A DNA stretch of 64,000 bases from Aurelia coerulea (taxonomy: Eukaryota > Cnidaria > Scyphozoa > Semaeostomeae > Ulmaridae), in the NCBI GenBank assembly GCA_039566865.1, contig CM076948.1, positions 12,597,001-12,661,000 on the forward strand. Reading direction: 5' to 3'. Below the pieces are notes generated by a model. It was not told where the DNA came from and did not search any database. It was given only the letters and a program-made list of their open reading frames with translations. A program made the position numbers and the translations under genes. Below are positions 25,901 through 39,653 of the stretch, in pieces; the first letter of the stretch is position 1, and each line of letters opens with the position of its first letter.

Positions 25901-28900
25901 ACCTTAATTTTAATTACATTTTAGATATACTGCATAAACAAATATCGATTAATTAAATGTTTATTTTCTCAAAGAAAGCAAAGTATAAACACAAAAAATG
26001 GGAACTAACATACTTTAGTAACTGAAATTCATAATATAAAGAGTATTGTACTCATCGTACTTTAAAACTTTAGTTTTGCCAGTTACTTCTTTTATAGCAC
26101 TATATTCGTGCTGCAGCAACCATTCTTGGAAACATTATTATAGACATTAGTTTTTTCATTTGTCTCACTTTAGCTTTACTGCATAAACAAACATCGATTA
26201 ATTAATTTTTTATTTTCTCAAAGAAAAAGAATATAAAAACAAAAAGTGTGGATTAACGTACTTTAGTAGCTACAATCTATATTATAAACAGTATTGCTTT
26301 CATCGTTCTTTACAACTTTAGTTCTGCGAGTTACTTCTTTTATAGCATTATATTATTGCTGCAGCAACCATTCTTGGAAACATTACTATAGACATTAGTT
26401 TTTTCTTTTGTCTCACTTTTGCTTTACTGCATAAACAAACATCGATTAATTAATTGTTTATTTTCTCAAAGAAAACAGAATATAAAGACTAAAATTGTGG
26501 ATTAACGTACTTTAGTAGTTACAATTTATATTATACACAGTGTTGCACTCATCGTTCTTTAAAACTTCAGTTCTGCAATTTACTTCTTTTATAGCTCTAT
26601 ATTAGTGCTGCAGCAACCATTTTTGGAAATATTACTATAGACATACGTTTTCCCTTTAGTCTGTTTTTAGCTTTACTGCATAAACAAAAATCGATTACAT
26701 TTTCTGACAGATAGAAGAATATAAACACAATAAGTGTGGAATAACGTACTTTAATAGCTACATTTTATATTATAAACAGTATTGCACTCATCATTCTTTA
26801 TAACTTTAGTTCTGCCAGTTACTTCTTTTATAGCACTATATTAGTGCTGCAGCAACCATTCTTGGATTCATTAAATAAGACATTAACTTTTTCTTTAGTC
26901 TCACTTTAGCTTTACTCTATAAATAAACATCGATTAATTAAATGTTTATTTTCTCAAAGAAAACAGAATATAAAGACAAAAAGTGTGGATTAACGTACTT
27001 TAGTAGCTGCAATTTATATTATAAAGAGTATTGCACTCATCGTTCTCTAAAACTTTAGCTCTGCCAGTTACTTCTTATATAGCACTATATTAGTGCTGCA
27101 GCAACCTTAATTTTAATTACATTTTAGATATGCTGCATAAACAAATATCGATTAATTAAATGTTTATTTTCTGAGAGAAAACAAAATAAAAACACAAAAA
27201 ACTGGAGATTAACGTATTTTGGTAGCTAAAATTTATATTTTAAGGAGTATTGCACTCGTCGTCCTTCAAAACTTTAGTTCTACCAGTAACTTCTTTTATA
27301 GCACTATATTAGTTTCGCAGCAACCATTCTTGGAAACATTACTATAGACATTAGCTTTTTCTTTAGTATCATTTTAGCTTTACTGCATAAACAAACGTCG
27401 ATTAATTAAATGTTTATTTTCTCAAAGAAAACAGAATATAAACACAAAAAGTGTGGATTAAGGTACTTTAGTAGCTACAATTTATATTAAAAACAATATC
27501 GCACTAATCGTTCTTTACAACTTTAGTTCTGCCAGTTACTTCTTTTAAAGCACAATATTAGTGCTGCAGCAACCATTCTTGGAAACATTACTATAGATAT
27601 TAGTTCTTTCTTTAGTCTCACTCTAGCTTTACTGCATAAACAAACATCGATTCATTAAATGTTTATTTTCTCAAAGAAAACAGAATATAACGACTAAAAT
27701 TGAGGATTAACGTACTTTAGTAGTTACAATTTATATTATAAACAGTATTGCACTCATCGTTCTTTACAACTTTAGTTCTGCCAGTTTCTTCTTTTATAGC
27801 ACTATATTAGTTCTGCAGCAACCATTCTTGGAAACATTACTATAGACATTAGTGTTTTCTTTAGTCTCACTTTAGCTTTACTGCATAAACAAACCTCGAA
27901 TATTAAATGTTTATTTTCTCAAAGAAAACAGAATATAAAGGCAAAAAGTGTGGATTAACGTAGTAGCTTGAATTTATATTATAAAAAGTATTGCACTCAT
28001 CGTTCTCTAAAACTTTAGTTCTGCCAGTTACTTCTTTTATAGCACTATATTAGTGCTGCAGCAACCTTAATTTCAATTACATTTTAGATTTACTGCATAA
28101 ACAAATATCGATTCATTAAATGTTTATTTTCTCAAAGAAAACAGAATATAAAGACTAAAATTGAGGATTAAAGTACTTTAGTAGTTACAATTTATATTAT
28201 AAACAGTATTGCACTCATTGTTCTTTACAACTTTAGCTCTGCCAGTTTCTTCTTTTATAGCACTATATTAGTTCTGCAGCAACCATTCTTGGAAACATTA
28301 CTATAGACATTAGTGTTTTCTTTAGTCTCACTTTAGCTTTACTGCATAAACAAACCTCGAATATTAAATGTTTATTTTCTCAAAGAAAACACAGTATAAA
28401 GACTAAAATTGTGGAATAACGTACCTTAGTAGCTACATTTTATATTATAAACAGTATTGCACTCATCGTTCTTTATAACTTTAGTTCTGCCAGTTACTTC
28501 TTTTATAGCACTATATTAGTGCTGCAGCAACCATTCTTGGAAACATTAAATAAGACATTAGGTTTTTCTTTAGTCTCACTTTAGCTTTACTCTATAAATA
28601 AACATCGATTAATTAAATGTTTATTTTCTCAAAGAAAACAGAATATAAAGACAAAAAGTGTGGATTAACGTACTTTAGTAGCTGCAATTTATATTATAAA
28701 GAGTATTGCACTCATGTTCTCTAAAACTTTAGCTCTTCTAGTTACTTCTTATATAGCACTATATTAGTGCTTCAGCAACCTTAATTTTAAATACATTTTA
28801 GATATACTGCATAAACAAATATCGATTAATTAACTGTTTATTTTCTCAAAGAAAACAAAGTATAAACACAAAAAATGGGAACTAACATAATTTAGTAACT

Positions 28901-31100
28901 GAAATTCATAATATAAAGAGTATTGTACTCATCGTACTTTAAAACTTTAGTTTTGCCAGTTACTTCTTTTATAGCACTATATTCGTGCTGCAGCAACCAT
29001 TCTTGGAAACAATATTATAGACATAAGTTTTTTCATTTGTCTCACTTTAGCTTTACTGCATAAACAAACATCGATTAATTAATTTTTTATTTTCTCAAAG
29101 AAAAAGAATATGAAAACAAAAAGTGTGGATTAACGTACTTTAGTAGCTACAATCTATATTATAAACAGTATTGCTTTCATCGTTCTTTAAAACTTCAGTT
29201 CTGCCAGTTACTTCTTTTATAGCTCTATATTAGTGCTTCAGAAACCATTTTTGGAAACATTTCTATAGACATAAGTTTTCCCTTTAGTCTGTTTTTAGCT
29301 TTACTGCATAAACAAACATCGATTAATTAAATGTTTATTTTCTCAAAGAAAACAAAGTATAAACACAAAAAATGGGGACCAACATACTTTAGTATCTGAA
29401 ATTTTTAATATAAAGAGTATTGTACTCATCGTACTTTAAAACTTTAGTTCTGCCAGTTACTTCTTTTATAGCACTATATTCGTGCTGCAGCAACCATTCT
29501 TGGAAACATTACTATAGACAAAAGTTTTTTGTTTAGTCTCACTTTAGCTTTACTGCATAAACAAACATCTATTAATTAAATGTTTATTTTCTCAAAGAAA
29601 ACAGAATATAAAGACTAAAATTGTGGATTAACGTACTTTAGTAGCTTCAATTTATATTATAAACAATATTGCATTCATCGTTCTTTAAAACTTCGGTTCT
29701 GCCAGTTACTTCATTTATAGCTCTATATTAGTGCTGCAGCAACCATTTTTGGAAATATTACTATAGACATACATTTTCCCTTTAGTCTGTTCTTAGCTTT
29801 ACTGCATAAACAAACATCGATTATTAAATGTTTATTTTCTCAAAGAAAACAGAATATAAAGGCAAAAAGTGTGGATTAACGTACTTTAGTAGCTGGAATT
29901 AATATTATAAAAAGTATTGCACTCATCGTTCTCTAAAACTTTAGTTCTGCCTGTTACTTCTTTTATAGCACTATATTAGTGCTGCAGCAACCTTAATTTT
30001 AATTACAATTTAGATTTACTGCATAAACAAATATCGATTAATTAAAAGTTTATTTTCTCAAAGAAAACACAGTATAAAGACTAAAATTGTGGATTAACGT
30101 ACTTTAGTAGTTACAATTTATATTATAAACAGTATTGCACTCATCGTTCTTTAAAACTTCAGTTCTGCCAGTTACTTCTTTTATAGCTCTATATTAGTGC
30201 TGCAGGAACAATTTTTCGCAACATTACTATAGACATTAATTTTTCCTTTAGTCTCACTTTAGCTTTACTGCATAAACAAACATCGATTAATTAGATGTTT
30301 ATTTTCTCAAAGAAAACAGAATATAAACACAAAAAGTGTGGATTAACATGCTATAGTAGCTACAATTTATATTATAAACAGTATTGCACTCATCGTTCTT
30401 TACAACTTTAGTTCTGCGAGTTACTTCTTTTATAGCACTACATTAGTGCTGCAGCAACCATTCTTGGAAACATTACTATAGACATTAGTTTTTTCTTTAG
30501 TCTCACATTAGCTTTACTGCATAAACAAACATCGATTAATTAAATGTTTATTTTCTCAAAGAAAACAGAATATAAAGACAAAAAGTGTAGATTAACGTAC
30601 TTTAGTAAATGCAATTTATATTAGAAAGAGTATTGCACTCATCGTTCTTTAAAACTTTAGTTCTGCAAGTTACTTCTTTTATAGCACTATATTAGTGCTG
30701 CAGCAACTATTATTGGAAATATTACTATAGACGTTAGTTTTTTCTTTAGTCTCACTTTAGCTTTACTCTATAAATAAACATCGATAAATTAAATGTTTAT
30801 TTTCTCAAAGAAAACAGAATATAAAGACAAAAAGTGTAGATTAACGTACTTTAGTAGCTGCAATTTATATTATAAAGAGTATTGCACTCATCGTTCTTTA
30901 AAACTTTAGTTCTGCGAGTTACTTCTTTTATAGCACTATATTAGTGCTGCAGCAACCATTCTTGGAAACATTACTATAGACATTAGTTTTTTCTTTAGTC
31001 TCACTTTAGCTTTACTGCATAAACAAACATCGATTAATTAAATGTTTATTTTCTGAGAGATAACAGAATATTAACACAAAAAGTGTGGAATAACGTACTT

Positions 31101-33830
31101 TAGTAGCTACAATTTATATTATAAACAGTATTGCACTCATCGTTCTTTAAAACTTCAGTTATGCCAGTTACTTCTTTTATAGCTCTATATTAGTGCTTCA
31201 GGAACCATTTTTGGAAACATTACTATAGACATTAATTTTTTCCTTTAGTCTCACTTTAGCTCTACTGCATAAACAAACATCGATTGATTAAATGTTTATT
31301 TTCTCAAAGAAAACAGAATATAAAGACAAAAAGTGTGGATTAACGTACTTTTGTATCTGAAATTTATAATATAAAGAGTATTGTACTCATTTTACTTTAA
31401 AACTTTACTTCTGCCAGTTACTTCTTTTATAGCACTATATTAATGTTGCAGCAATTATTTTTGGAAACATTACTATAGACATTAGTTTTTTCTTTAGTCT
31501 CACTTTAGCTTTACTGCATAAACAAACATCGATTAATTAAATGTTTATTTTCTCAAAGAAAACAGAATATAAAGACCAAAATTGTGGATTAACGTACTTT
31601 AGTAGGTACAATTTATATTATGAATAGTATTGCACTCATCAAACTTTAAAACGTTAGTTCTGCCAGTTACCTCTTTTATAGCACTATATTAGTGCTGCAG
31701 CAACCATTCTTGGAAACATTACTATAGACATTAGTTTTTTCTTTAGTCTCACTTTAGCTTTACTGCATAAACAAACATCGATTATTAAATGTTTATTTTC
31801 TCAAAGAAAACAGAATATAAAGGCAAAAAGTGTGGTTTAACGTACTTTAGTAGCTACAATTTATATTATAAAGAGTATTGCACTCATCGTTCTCTAAAGC
31901 TTTAGCTCTGCCAGTTACTTCTTTTATAGCACTATATTAGTGCTGCAGCAACCTTAATTTTAATTACATTTTAGATATGCTGCATAAACAAATATCGATT
32001 AATTAAATGTTTATTTTCTCAAAGAAAACAAAGTATAAATACAAAAAATGGGAACTAACATACTTTAGTAACTGAAATTCATAATATAAAGAGTATTGTA
32101 CTAATCGTACTTTAAAACGTTAGTTCTGCCAGTTACCTCTTTTATAGCACTATATTCGTGCTGCAGCAACCATTCTTGGAAACATTACTATAGACATTAG
32201 TTTTTCTTTAGTCTTATTTTAGGTTTACTGCATAAACAAACATCGATTAATTAAATGTTTATTTTCTGAGAGAAAACAAAATAAAAACACAAAAAACTGG
32301 AGATTAACGTATTTTGGTAGCTAAAAATTTTTATTATAAGGAGTATTGCACTCGTACGTCCTTCAAAACTTTAGTTCTACCAGTTACTTCTTTTATAGCA
32401 CAATATTAGTGCTGCAGCAACCATTCTTGGAAACATTACAATAGATATTAGTTTTTTCTTTAGTCTCACTTTAGCTTTACTGCATAAACAAACATCGATT
32501 CATTAAATGTTTATTTTCTCAAAGAAAACAGAATATAAAGGCAAAAAGTGTGGTTTAACGTACTTTAGTAGCTACAATTTATATTATAAAGAGTATTGCA
32601 CTCATCGTTCTTTAAAACGTTAGTTCTGCCAGTTACCTCTTTTATAGCACTATATTCGTGCTGCAGCAACCATTCTTGGAAACATTACTATAGACATTAG
32701 TTTTTTTTTAGTCTTATTTTAGGTTTACTGCATAAACAAATATCGATTAATTAAATGTTTATTTTCTGAGAGAAAACAAAATATAAAGGCAAAAAGTGTT
32801 GATTAACGTGCTTTAGTAGTTACAATTTATATTATAAACAGTATTTTACTCATCGTTCTTTACGACTTTAGTTCTGCCAGTTACTTCTGTTATAGCACTA
32901 TATTAGTTCTGCAGCATCCATTCTTGGAAACATTACTATAGACATTAGTTTTTTTTTTAGTCTCACTTTAGCTTTACTGCATAAACAAACATCGATTATT
33001 AAATGTTTATTTTCTCAAAGAAAACAGAATATAAAGGCAAAAAGTGTGGATTAACGTGCTTTAGTAGCTAGAATTAATATTATAAAAAGTATTGCACTCA
33101 TCGTTCTCTAAAACTTTAGTTCTGCCAGTTACTTCTTTTATAGCACTATATTAGTGCTGCAGCAACCTTAATTTTAATTACAATTTAGATTTACTGCATA
33201 AACAAATATCGATTAACTAAAAGTTTATTTTCTCAAATAAAACACAGTATAAAGACTAAAATTGTGGATTAACGTACTTTAGTAGTTACAATTTATATTA
33301 TAAACAGTATTGCACTCATCGTTCTTTAAAACTTCAGTTCTATCAGTTACTTCTTTTATAGCTCTATATTAGTGCTGGAGGAACAATTTTTCGAAACATT
33401 ACTATAGAAATTAGTTTTTTCTTTAGTCTCACTTTAGCTTTACTGCATAAACAAACATCGATTAATTAGATGTTTATTTTCTCAAAGAAAACAGAATATA
33501 AACACAAAAAGTGTGGATTAACATGCTATAGTAGCTACAATTTATATTATAAACAGTATTGCACTCATCGTTCTTTACAACTTTAGTTCTGCGAGTTACT
33601 TCTTTTATAGCACTATATTAGTGCTGCAGCAACCATTCTTGGAAACATTACTATAGACATTAGTTTTTTCTTTAGTCTCACTTTAGCTTTACTGCATAAA
33701 CAAACATCGATTAATTAAATGTTTATTTTCTGAGAGATAACAGAATATTAACACAAAAAGTGTGGAATAACGTACTTTAGTAGCTACAATTTATATTATA
33801 AACAGTATTGCACTCATCGTTCTTTAAAAC
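31101..33830. repeat. 4,970-bp-offset duplication, copy 1
   Basis: Matches 36071-38800 at a constant 4,970 bp offset with very few differences. Examples are AAGACCAAAATTG (31571/36541), CTCGTACGTCC (32351/37321), GTGCTGGAGGAAC and TAACAGAATATTAAC. Divergence begins just after 33830, where copy 1 continues into the AACTTCAGTTATG variant. Parts of this unit recur at about 57.4-58.8 kb and 62.4-63.3 kb. Confidence 0.9.
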
Positions 33831-35280
33831 TTCAGTTATGCCAGTTACTTCTTTTATAGCTCTATATTAGTGCTGCAGGAACCATTTTTGGAAACATTAC
33901 TATAGACATTAATTTTTTCCTTTAGTCTCACTTTAGCTCTACTGCATAAACAAACATCGATTGATTAAATGTTTATTTTCTCAAAGAAAACAGAATATAA
34001 AGACAAAAAGTGTGGATTAAAGTACTTTTGTATCTGAAATTTATAATATAAAGAGTATTGTACTCATTTTACTTTAAAACTTTACTTCTGCCAGTTACTT
34101 CTTTTATAGCACTATATTAATGCTGCAGCAATTATTTTTGGAAACATTACTATAGACATTAGTTTTTTCTTTAGTCTCACTTTAGCTTTACTGCATAAAC
34201 AAACATCGATTAATTAAATGTTTATTTTCTCAAAGAAAACAGAATATAAAGACAAAAATTGTGGATTAACGTACTTTAGTAGGTACAATTTATATTATGA
34301 ATAGTATTGCACTCATCGTACTTTAAAACGTTAGTTCTGCCAGTTACCTCTTTTATAGCACTATATTAGTGCTGCAGCAACCATTCTTGGAAACATTACT
34401 ATAGACATTAGTTTTTTCTTTAGTCTCACTTTAGCTTTACTGCATAAACAAACATAGATTATTATATGTTTATTTTCTCAAAGAAAACAGAATATAAAGG
34501 CAAAAAGTGTGGTTTAACGTACTTTAGTAGCTACAATTTATATTATAAAGAGTATTGCACTCATCGTTCTCTAAAACTTTAGCTCTGCCAGTTACTTCTT
34601 TTATAGCACTATATTAGTGCTGCAGCAACCTTAATTTTAATTACATTCTAGATATGCTGCATAAACAAATATCGATTAATTAAATGTTTATTTTCTCCAA
34701 GAAAACAAAGTATAAACACAAAAAATGGGAACTAACATACTTTAGTAAATGCAATTTGTATTAGAAAGAGTATTGCACTCATCGTTCTTTAAAACTTTAG
34801 TTCTGCAAGTTACTTCTTTTATAGCACTATATTAGTGCTGGAGGAACAAATATTACTATAGACGTTAGTTTTTTCTTTAGTCTCACTTTAGCTTTACTCT
34901 ATAAATAAACATCGATAAATTAAATCTTTATTTTCTCAAAGAAAACAGAATATAATGACAAAAAGTGTGGATTAACATACTATAGTAGCTACAATTTATA
35001 TTATAAAGAGTATTGCACTCATCGTTCTTTAAAACTTTAGTTCTGCGAGTTACTTCTTTTATAGCACTATATTAGTGCTGCAGCAACCATTCTTGGAAAC
35101 ATTACTATAGACATTAGTTTTTTCTTTAGTCTCACTTTAGCTTTACTGCATAAACAAACATCGATTAATTAAATGTTTATTTTCTGAGAGATAACAGAAT
35201 ATAAAGGCAAAAAGTGTGGTTTAACGTACTTTAGTAGCTACAATTTATATTATAAAGAGTATTGCACTCATCGTTCTTTA

Positions 35281-35420
35281 AAACGTTAGTTCTGCCAGTT
35301 ACCTCTTTTATAGCACTATATTCGTGCTGCAGCAACCATTCTTGGAAAACTTTAGTTCTGCCAGTTACTTCTGTTATAGCACTATATTAGTTCTGCAGCA
35401 TCCATTTTTCGAAACATTAC
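35281..35420. repeat. Out-of-phase satellite junction
   Basis: TTCTGCCAGTTAC occurs at 35290 and again at 35357, only 67 bp later instead of about 248. The join lies in the shared GGAAAAC at 35344-35350, where CTTGGAAAC of one monomer meets TAAAACTTTAG of another. It looks like microhomology-mediated joining rather than in-register exchange. Confidence 0.88.
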
Positions 35421-36013
35421 TATAGAAATTAGTTTTTTCTTTAGTCTCACTTTAGCTTTACTGCATAAACAAACATCGATTAATTAGATGTTTATTTTCT
35501 CAAAGAAAACAGAATATAAAGGCAAAAAGTGTGGATTAACGTGCTTTAGTAGCTAGAATTAATATTATAAAAAGTATTGCACTCATCGTTCTCTAAAACT
35601 TTAGTTCTGCCAGTTACTTCTTTTATAGCACTATATTAGTGCTGCAGCAACCTTAATTTTAATTACAATTTAGATTTACTGCATAAACAAATATCGATTA
35701 ACTAAAAGTTTATTTTCTCAAAAAAAACACAGTATAAAGACTAAAATTGTGGATTAACGTACTTTAGTAGTTACAATTTATATTATAAACAGTATTGCAC
35801 TTATCGTTCTTTAAAACTTCAGTTCTGCCAGTTACTTCTTTTATAGCTCTATATTAGTGCTGGAGGAACAATTTTTCGAAACATTACTATAGAAATTAGT
35901 TTTTTCTTTAGTCTCACTTTAGCTTTACTGCATAAACAAACATCGATTAATTAGATGTTTATTTTCTCAAAGAAAACAGAATATAAACACAAAAAGTGTG
36001 GATTAACATGCTA

Positions 36014-36125
36014 TAGTAGCTACAATTTATATTATAAACAGTATTGCACTCATCGTTCTTTACAACTTTATAGTAGCTACAATTTATATTATAAACAGTA
36101 TTGCACTCATCGTTCTTTAAAACTT
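36014..36125. repeat. 57-bp internal duplication at a block boundary
   Basis: TAGTAGCTACAATTTATATT recurs at 36014 and 36071. The join is at the shared ACTTTA. The second copy starts exactly where the 4,970 bp paralogy begins (36071 matches 31101), so this is the breakpoint of that larger duplication. It produces the spurious 65-residue frame with a repeated peptide at 35955-36152. Confidence 0.88.
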
Positions 36126-38800
36126 CAGTTATGCCAGTTACTTCTTTTATAGCTCTATATTAGTGCTGCAGGAACCATTTTTGGAAACATTACTATAGAC
36201 ATTAATTTTTTCCTTTAGTCTCACTTTAGCTCTACTGCATAAACAAACATCGATTGATTAAATGTTTATTTTCTCAAAGAAAACAGAATATAAAGACAAA
36301 AAGTGTGGATTAAAGTACTTTTGTATCTGAAATTTATAATATAAAGAGTATTGTACTCATTTTACTTTAAAACTTTACTTCTGCCAGTTACTTCTTTTAT
36401 AGCACTATATTAATGCTGCAGCAATTATTTTTGGAAACATTACTATAGACATTAGTTTTTTCTTTAGTCTCACTTTAGCTTTACTGCATAAACAAACATC
36501 GATTAATTAAATGTTTATTTTCTCAAAGAAAACAGAATATAAAGACCAAAATTGTGGATTAACGTACTTTAGTAGGTACAATTTATATTATGAATAGTAT
36601 TGCACTCATCGTACTTTAAAACGTTAGTTCTGCCAGTTACCTCTTTTATAGCACTATATTAGTGCTGCAGCAACCATTCTTGGAAACATTACTATAGACA
36701 TTAGTTTTTTCTTTAGTCTCACTTTAGCTTTACTGCATAAACAAACATCGATTATTAAATGTTTATTTTCTCAAAGAAAACAGAATATAAAGGCAAAAAG
36801 TGTGGTTTAACGTACTTTAGTAGCTACAATTTATATTATAAAGAGTATTGCACTCATCGTTCTCTAAAACTTTAGCTCTGCCAGTTACTTCTTATATAGC
36901 ACTATATTAGTGCTGCAGCAACCTTAATTTTAATTACATTTTAGATATGCTGCATAAACAAATATCGATTAATTAAATGTTTATTTTCTCAAAGAAAACA
37001 AAGTATAAACACAAAAAATGGGAACTAACATACTTTAGTAACTGAAATTCATAATATAAAGAGTATTGTACTAATCGTACTTTAAAACGTTAGTTCTGCC
37101 AGTTACCTCTTTTATAGCACTATATTCGTGCTGCAGCAACCATTCTTGGAAACATTACTATAGACATTAGTTTTTCTTTAGTCTTATTTTAGGTTTACTG
37201 CATAAACAAACATCGATTAATTAAATGTTTATTTTCTGAGAGAAAACAAAATAAAAACACAAAAAACTGGAGATTAACGTATTTTGGTAGCTAAAAATTT
37301 TTATTATAAGGAGTATTGCACTCGTACGTCCTTCAAAACTTTAGTTCTACCAGTTACTTCTTTTATAGCACAATATTAGTGCTGCAGCAACCATTCTTGG
37401 AAACATTACAATAGATATTAGTTTTTTCTTTAGTCTCACTTTAGCTTTACTGCATAAACAAACATCGATTCATTAAATGTTTATTTTCTCAAAGAAAACA
37501 GAATATAAAGGCGAAAAGTGTGGTTTAACGTACTTTAGTAGCTACAATTTATATTATAAAGAGTATTGCACTCATCGTTCTTTAAAACGTTAGTTCTGCC
37601 ATTTACCTCTTTTATAGCACTATATTCGTGCTGCAGCAACCATTCTTGGAAACATTACTATAGACATTAGTTTTTTTTTAGTCTTATTTTAGGTTTACTG
37701 CATAAACAAACATCGATTAATTAAATCTTTATTTTCTGAGAGAAAACAAAATATAAAGGCAAAAAGTGTGGATTAACGTGCTTTAGTAGTTACAATTTAT
37801 ATTATAAACAGTATTTTACTCATCGTTCTTTACGACTTTAGTTCTGCCAGTTACTTCTGTTATAGCACTATATTAGTTCTGCAGCATCCATTCTTGGAAA
37901 CATTACTATAGACATTAGTTTTTTTTTTAGTCTCACTTTAGCTTTACTGCATAAACAAACATCGATTATTAAATGTTTATTTTCTCAAAGAAAACAGAAT
38001 ATAAAGGCAAAAAGTGTGGATTAACGTGCTTTAGTAGCTAGAATTAATATTATAAAAAGTATTGCACTCATCGTTCTCTAAAACTTTAGTTCTGCCAGTT
38101 ACTTCTTTTATAGCACTATATTAGTGCTGCAGCAACCTTAATTTTAATTACAATTTAGATTTACTGCATAAACAAATATCGATTAACTAAAAGTTTATTT
38201 TCTCAAAGAAAACACAGTATAAAGACTAAAATTGTGGATTAACGTACTTTAGTAGTTACAATTTATATTATAAACAGTATTGCACTCATCGTTCTTTAAA
38301 ACTTCAGTTCTGCCAGTTACTTCTTTTATAGCTCTATATTAGTGCTGGAGGAACAATTTTTCGAAACATTACTATAGAAATTAGTTTTTTCTTTAGTCTC
38401 ACTTTAGCTTTACTGCATAAACAAACATCGATTAATTAGATGTTTATTTTCTCAAAGAAAACAAAATATAAACACAAAAAGTGTGGATTAACATGCTATA
38501 GTAGCTACAATTTATATTATAAACAGTATTGCACTCATCGTTCTTTACAACTTTAGTTCTGCCAGTTACTTCTTTTATAGCACTATATTAGTGCTGCAGC
38601 AACCATTCTTGGAAACATTACTATAGACATTAGTTTTTTCTTTAGTCTCACATTAGCTTTACTGCATAAACAAACATCGATTAATTAAATGTTTATTTTC
38701 TGAGAGATAACAGAATATTAACACAAAAAGTGTGGAATAACGTACTTTAGTAGCTACAATTTATATTATAAACAGTATTGCACTCATCGTTCTTTACAAC
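36071..38800. repeat. 4,970-bp-offset duplication, copy 2
   Basis: Second copy of 31101-33830. After 38800 it departs from copy 1 and enters the GTGCTGCAGAAACC variant that also occurs at 56103, 61704 and 63883. Confidence 0.9.
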
Positions 38801-39653
38801 TTTAGTTCTGCCAGTTACTTCTTTTATAGCACTATATTAGTGCTGCAGAAACCATTCTTGGAAACATTAAATAAGACATTAGTTTTTTCTTTAGTCTCAC
38901 TTTAGCTTTACTCTATAAATAAACATCGATTAATTAAATGTTTATTTTCTCAAAGAAAACAGAATATAAAGACAAAAAGTGTAGATTAACGTACTTTAGT
39001 AAATGCAATTTATATTAGAAAGAGTATTGCACTCATCGTTCTTTAAAACTTTAGTTCTGCAAGTTACTTCTTTTATAGCACTATATTAGTGCTGCAGCAA
39101 CTATTATTGGAAATATTACTATAGACGTTAGTTTTTTCTTTAGTCTCACTTTAGCTTTACTCTATAAATAAACATCGATAAATTAAATGTTTATTTTCTC
39201 AAAGAAAACAGAATATAAAGACAAAAAGTGTAGATTAACGTACTTTAGTAGCTGCAATTTATATTATAAAGAGTATTGCACTCATTGTTCTCTAAAACTT
39301 TAGTTCTGCCAGTTACTTCTTATATAGCACTATATTAGTGCTGCAGCAACCTTATTTTTAATTACATTTTAGACTTACTGTATAATCAAATATCGATAAA
39401 TTAAATGTTTATTTTCTGAGCGATAACAGAATATTAACACAAAAAGTGTGGAATAACGTACTTTAGTAGCTACAATTTATATTATAAACAGTATTGTACT
39501 CATCGTACTTTAAAACTTTAGTTCTGCCAGTTACTTCTCTTATAGCACTATATTCGTGCAGCAACAACCATTCTTGGAAACATTACTATAGACATTAGTT
39601 TTTTCTTTCGTCTCACTTTAGCTTTACTGCATAAACAAACATCGATTATTAAA

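Larger units (their letters stand above)
14375..39653. repeat. Satellite array, middle segment
   Basis: The same tandem monomers continue in the same orientation and register as before the MITE. Composition changes gradually. Monomers lacking about 15 bp after ATCGATTA, with TCTGACAGATAAC and CATACGTTTTCCC variants, are common from 17.6 to 26.7 kb. GATTAACATGCTATAG and GACGTTAG variants dominate after 30 kb. A GGAGATTAACGTATTTTGG monomer with the CTCGTCGTCC change recurs at about 21.4, 22.8, 27.2, 32.3 and 37.3 kb. No gene is seen anywhere in this stretch. Confidence 0.97.

Noticed and set aside
35955..36152. 65-residue frame with an internal peptide repeat
   Set aside because: Created by the 57-bp out-of-phase satellite duplication at 36070.
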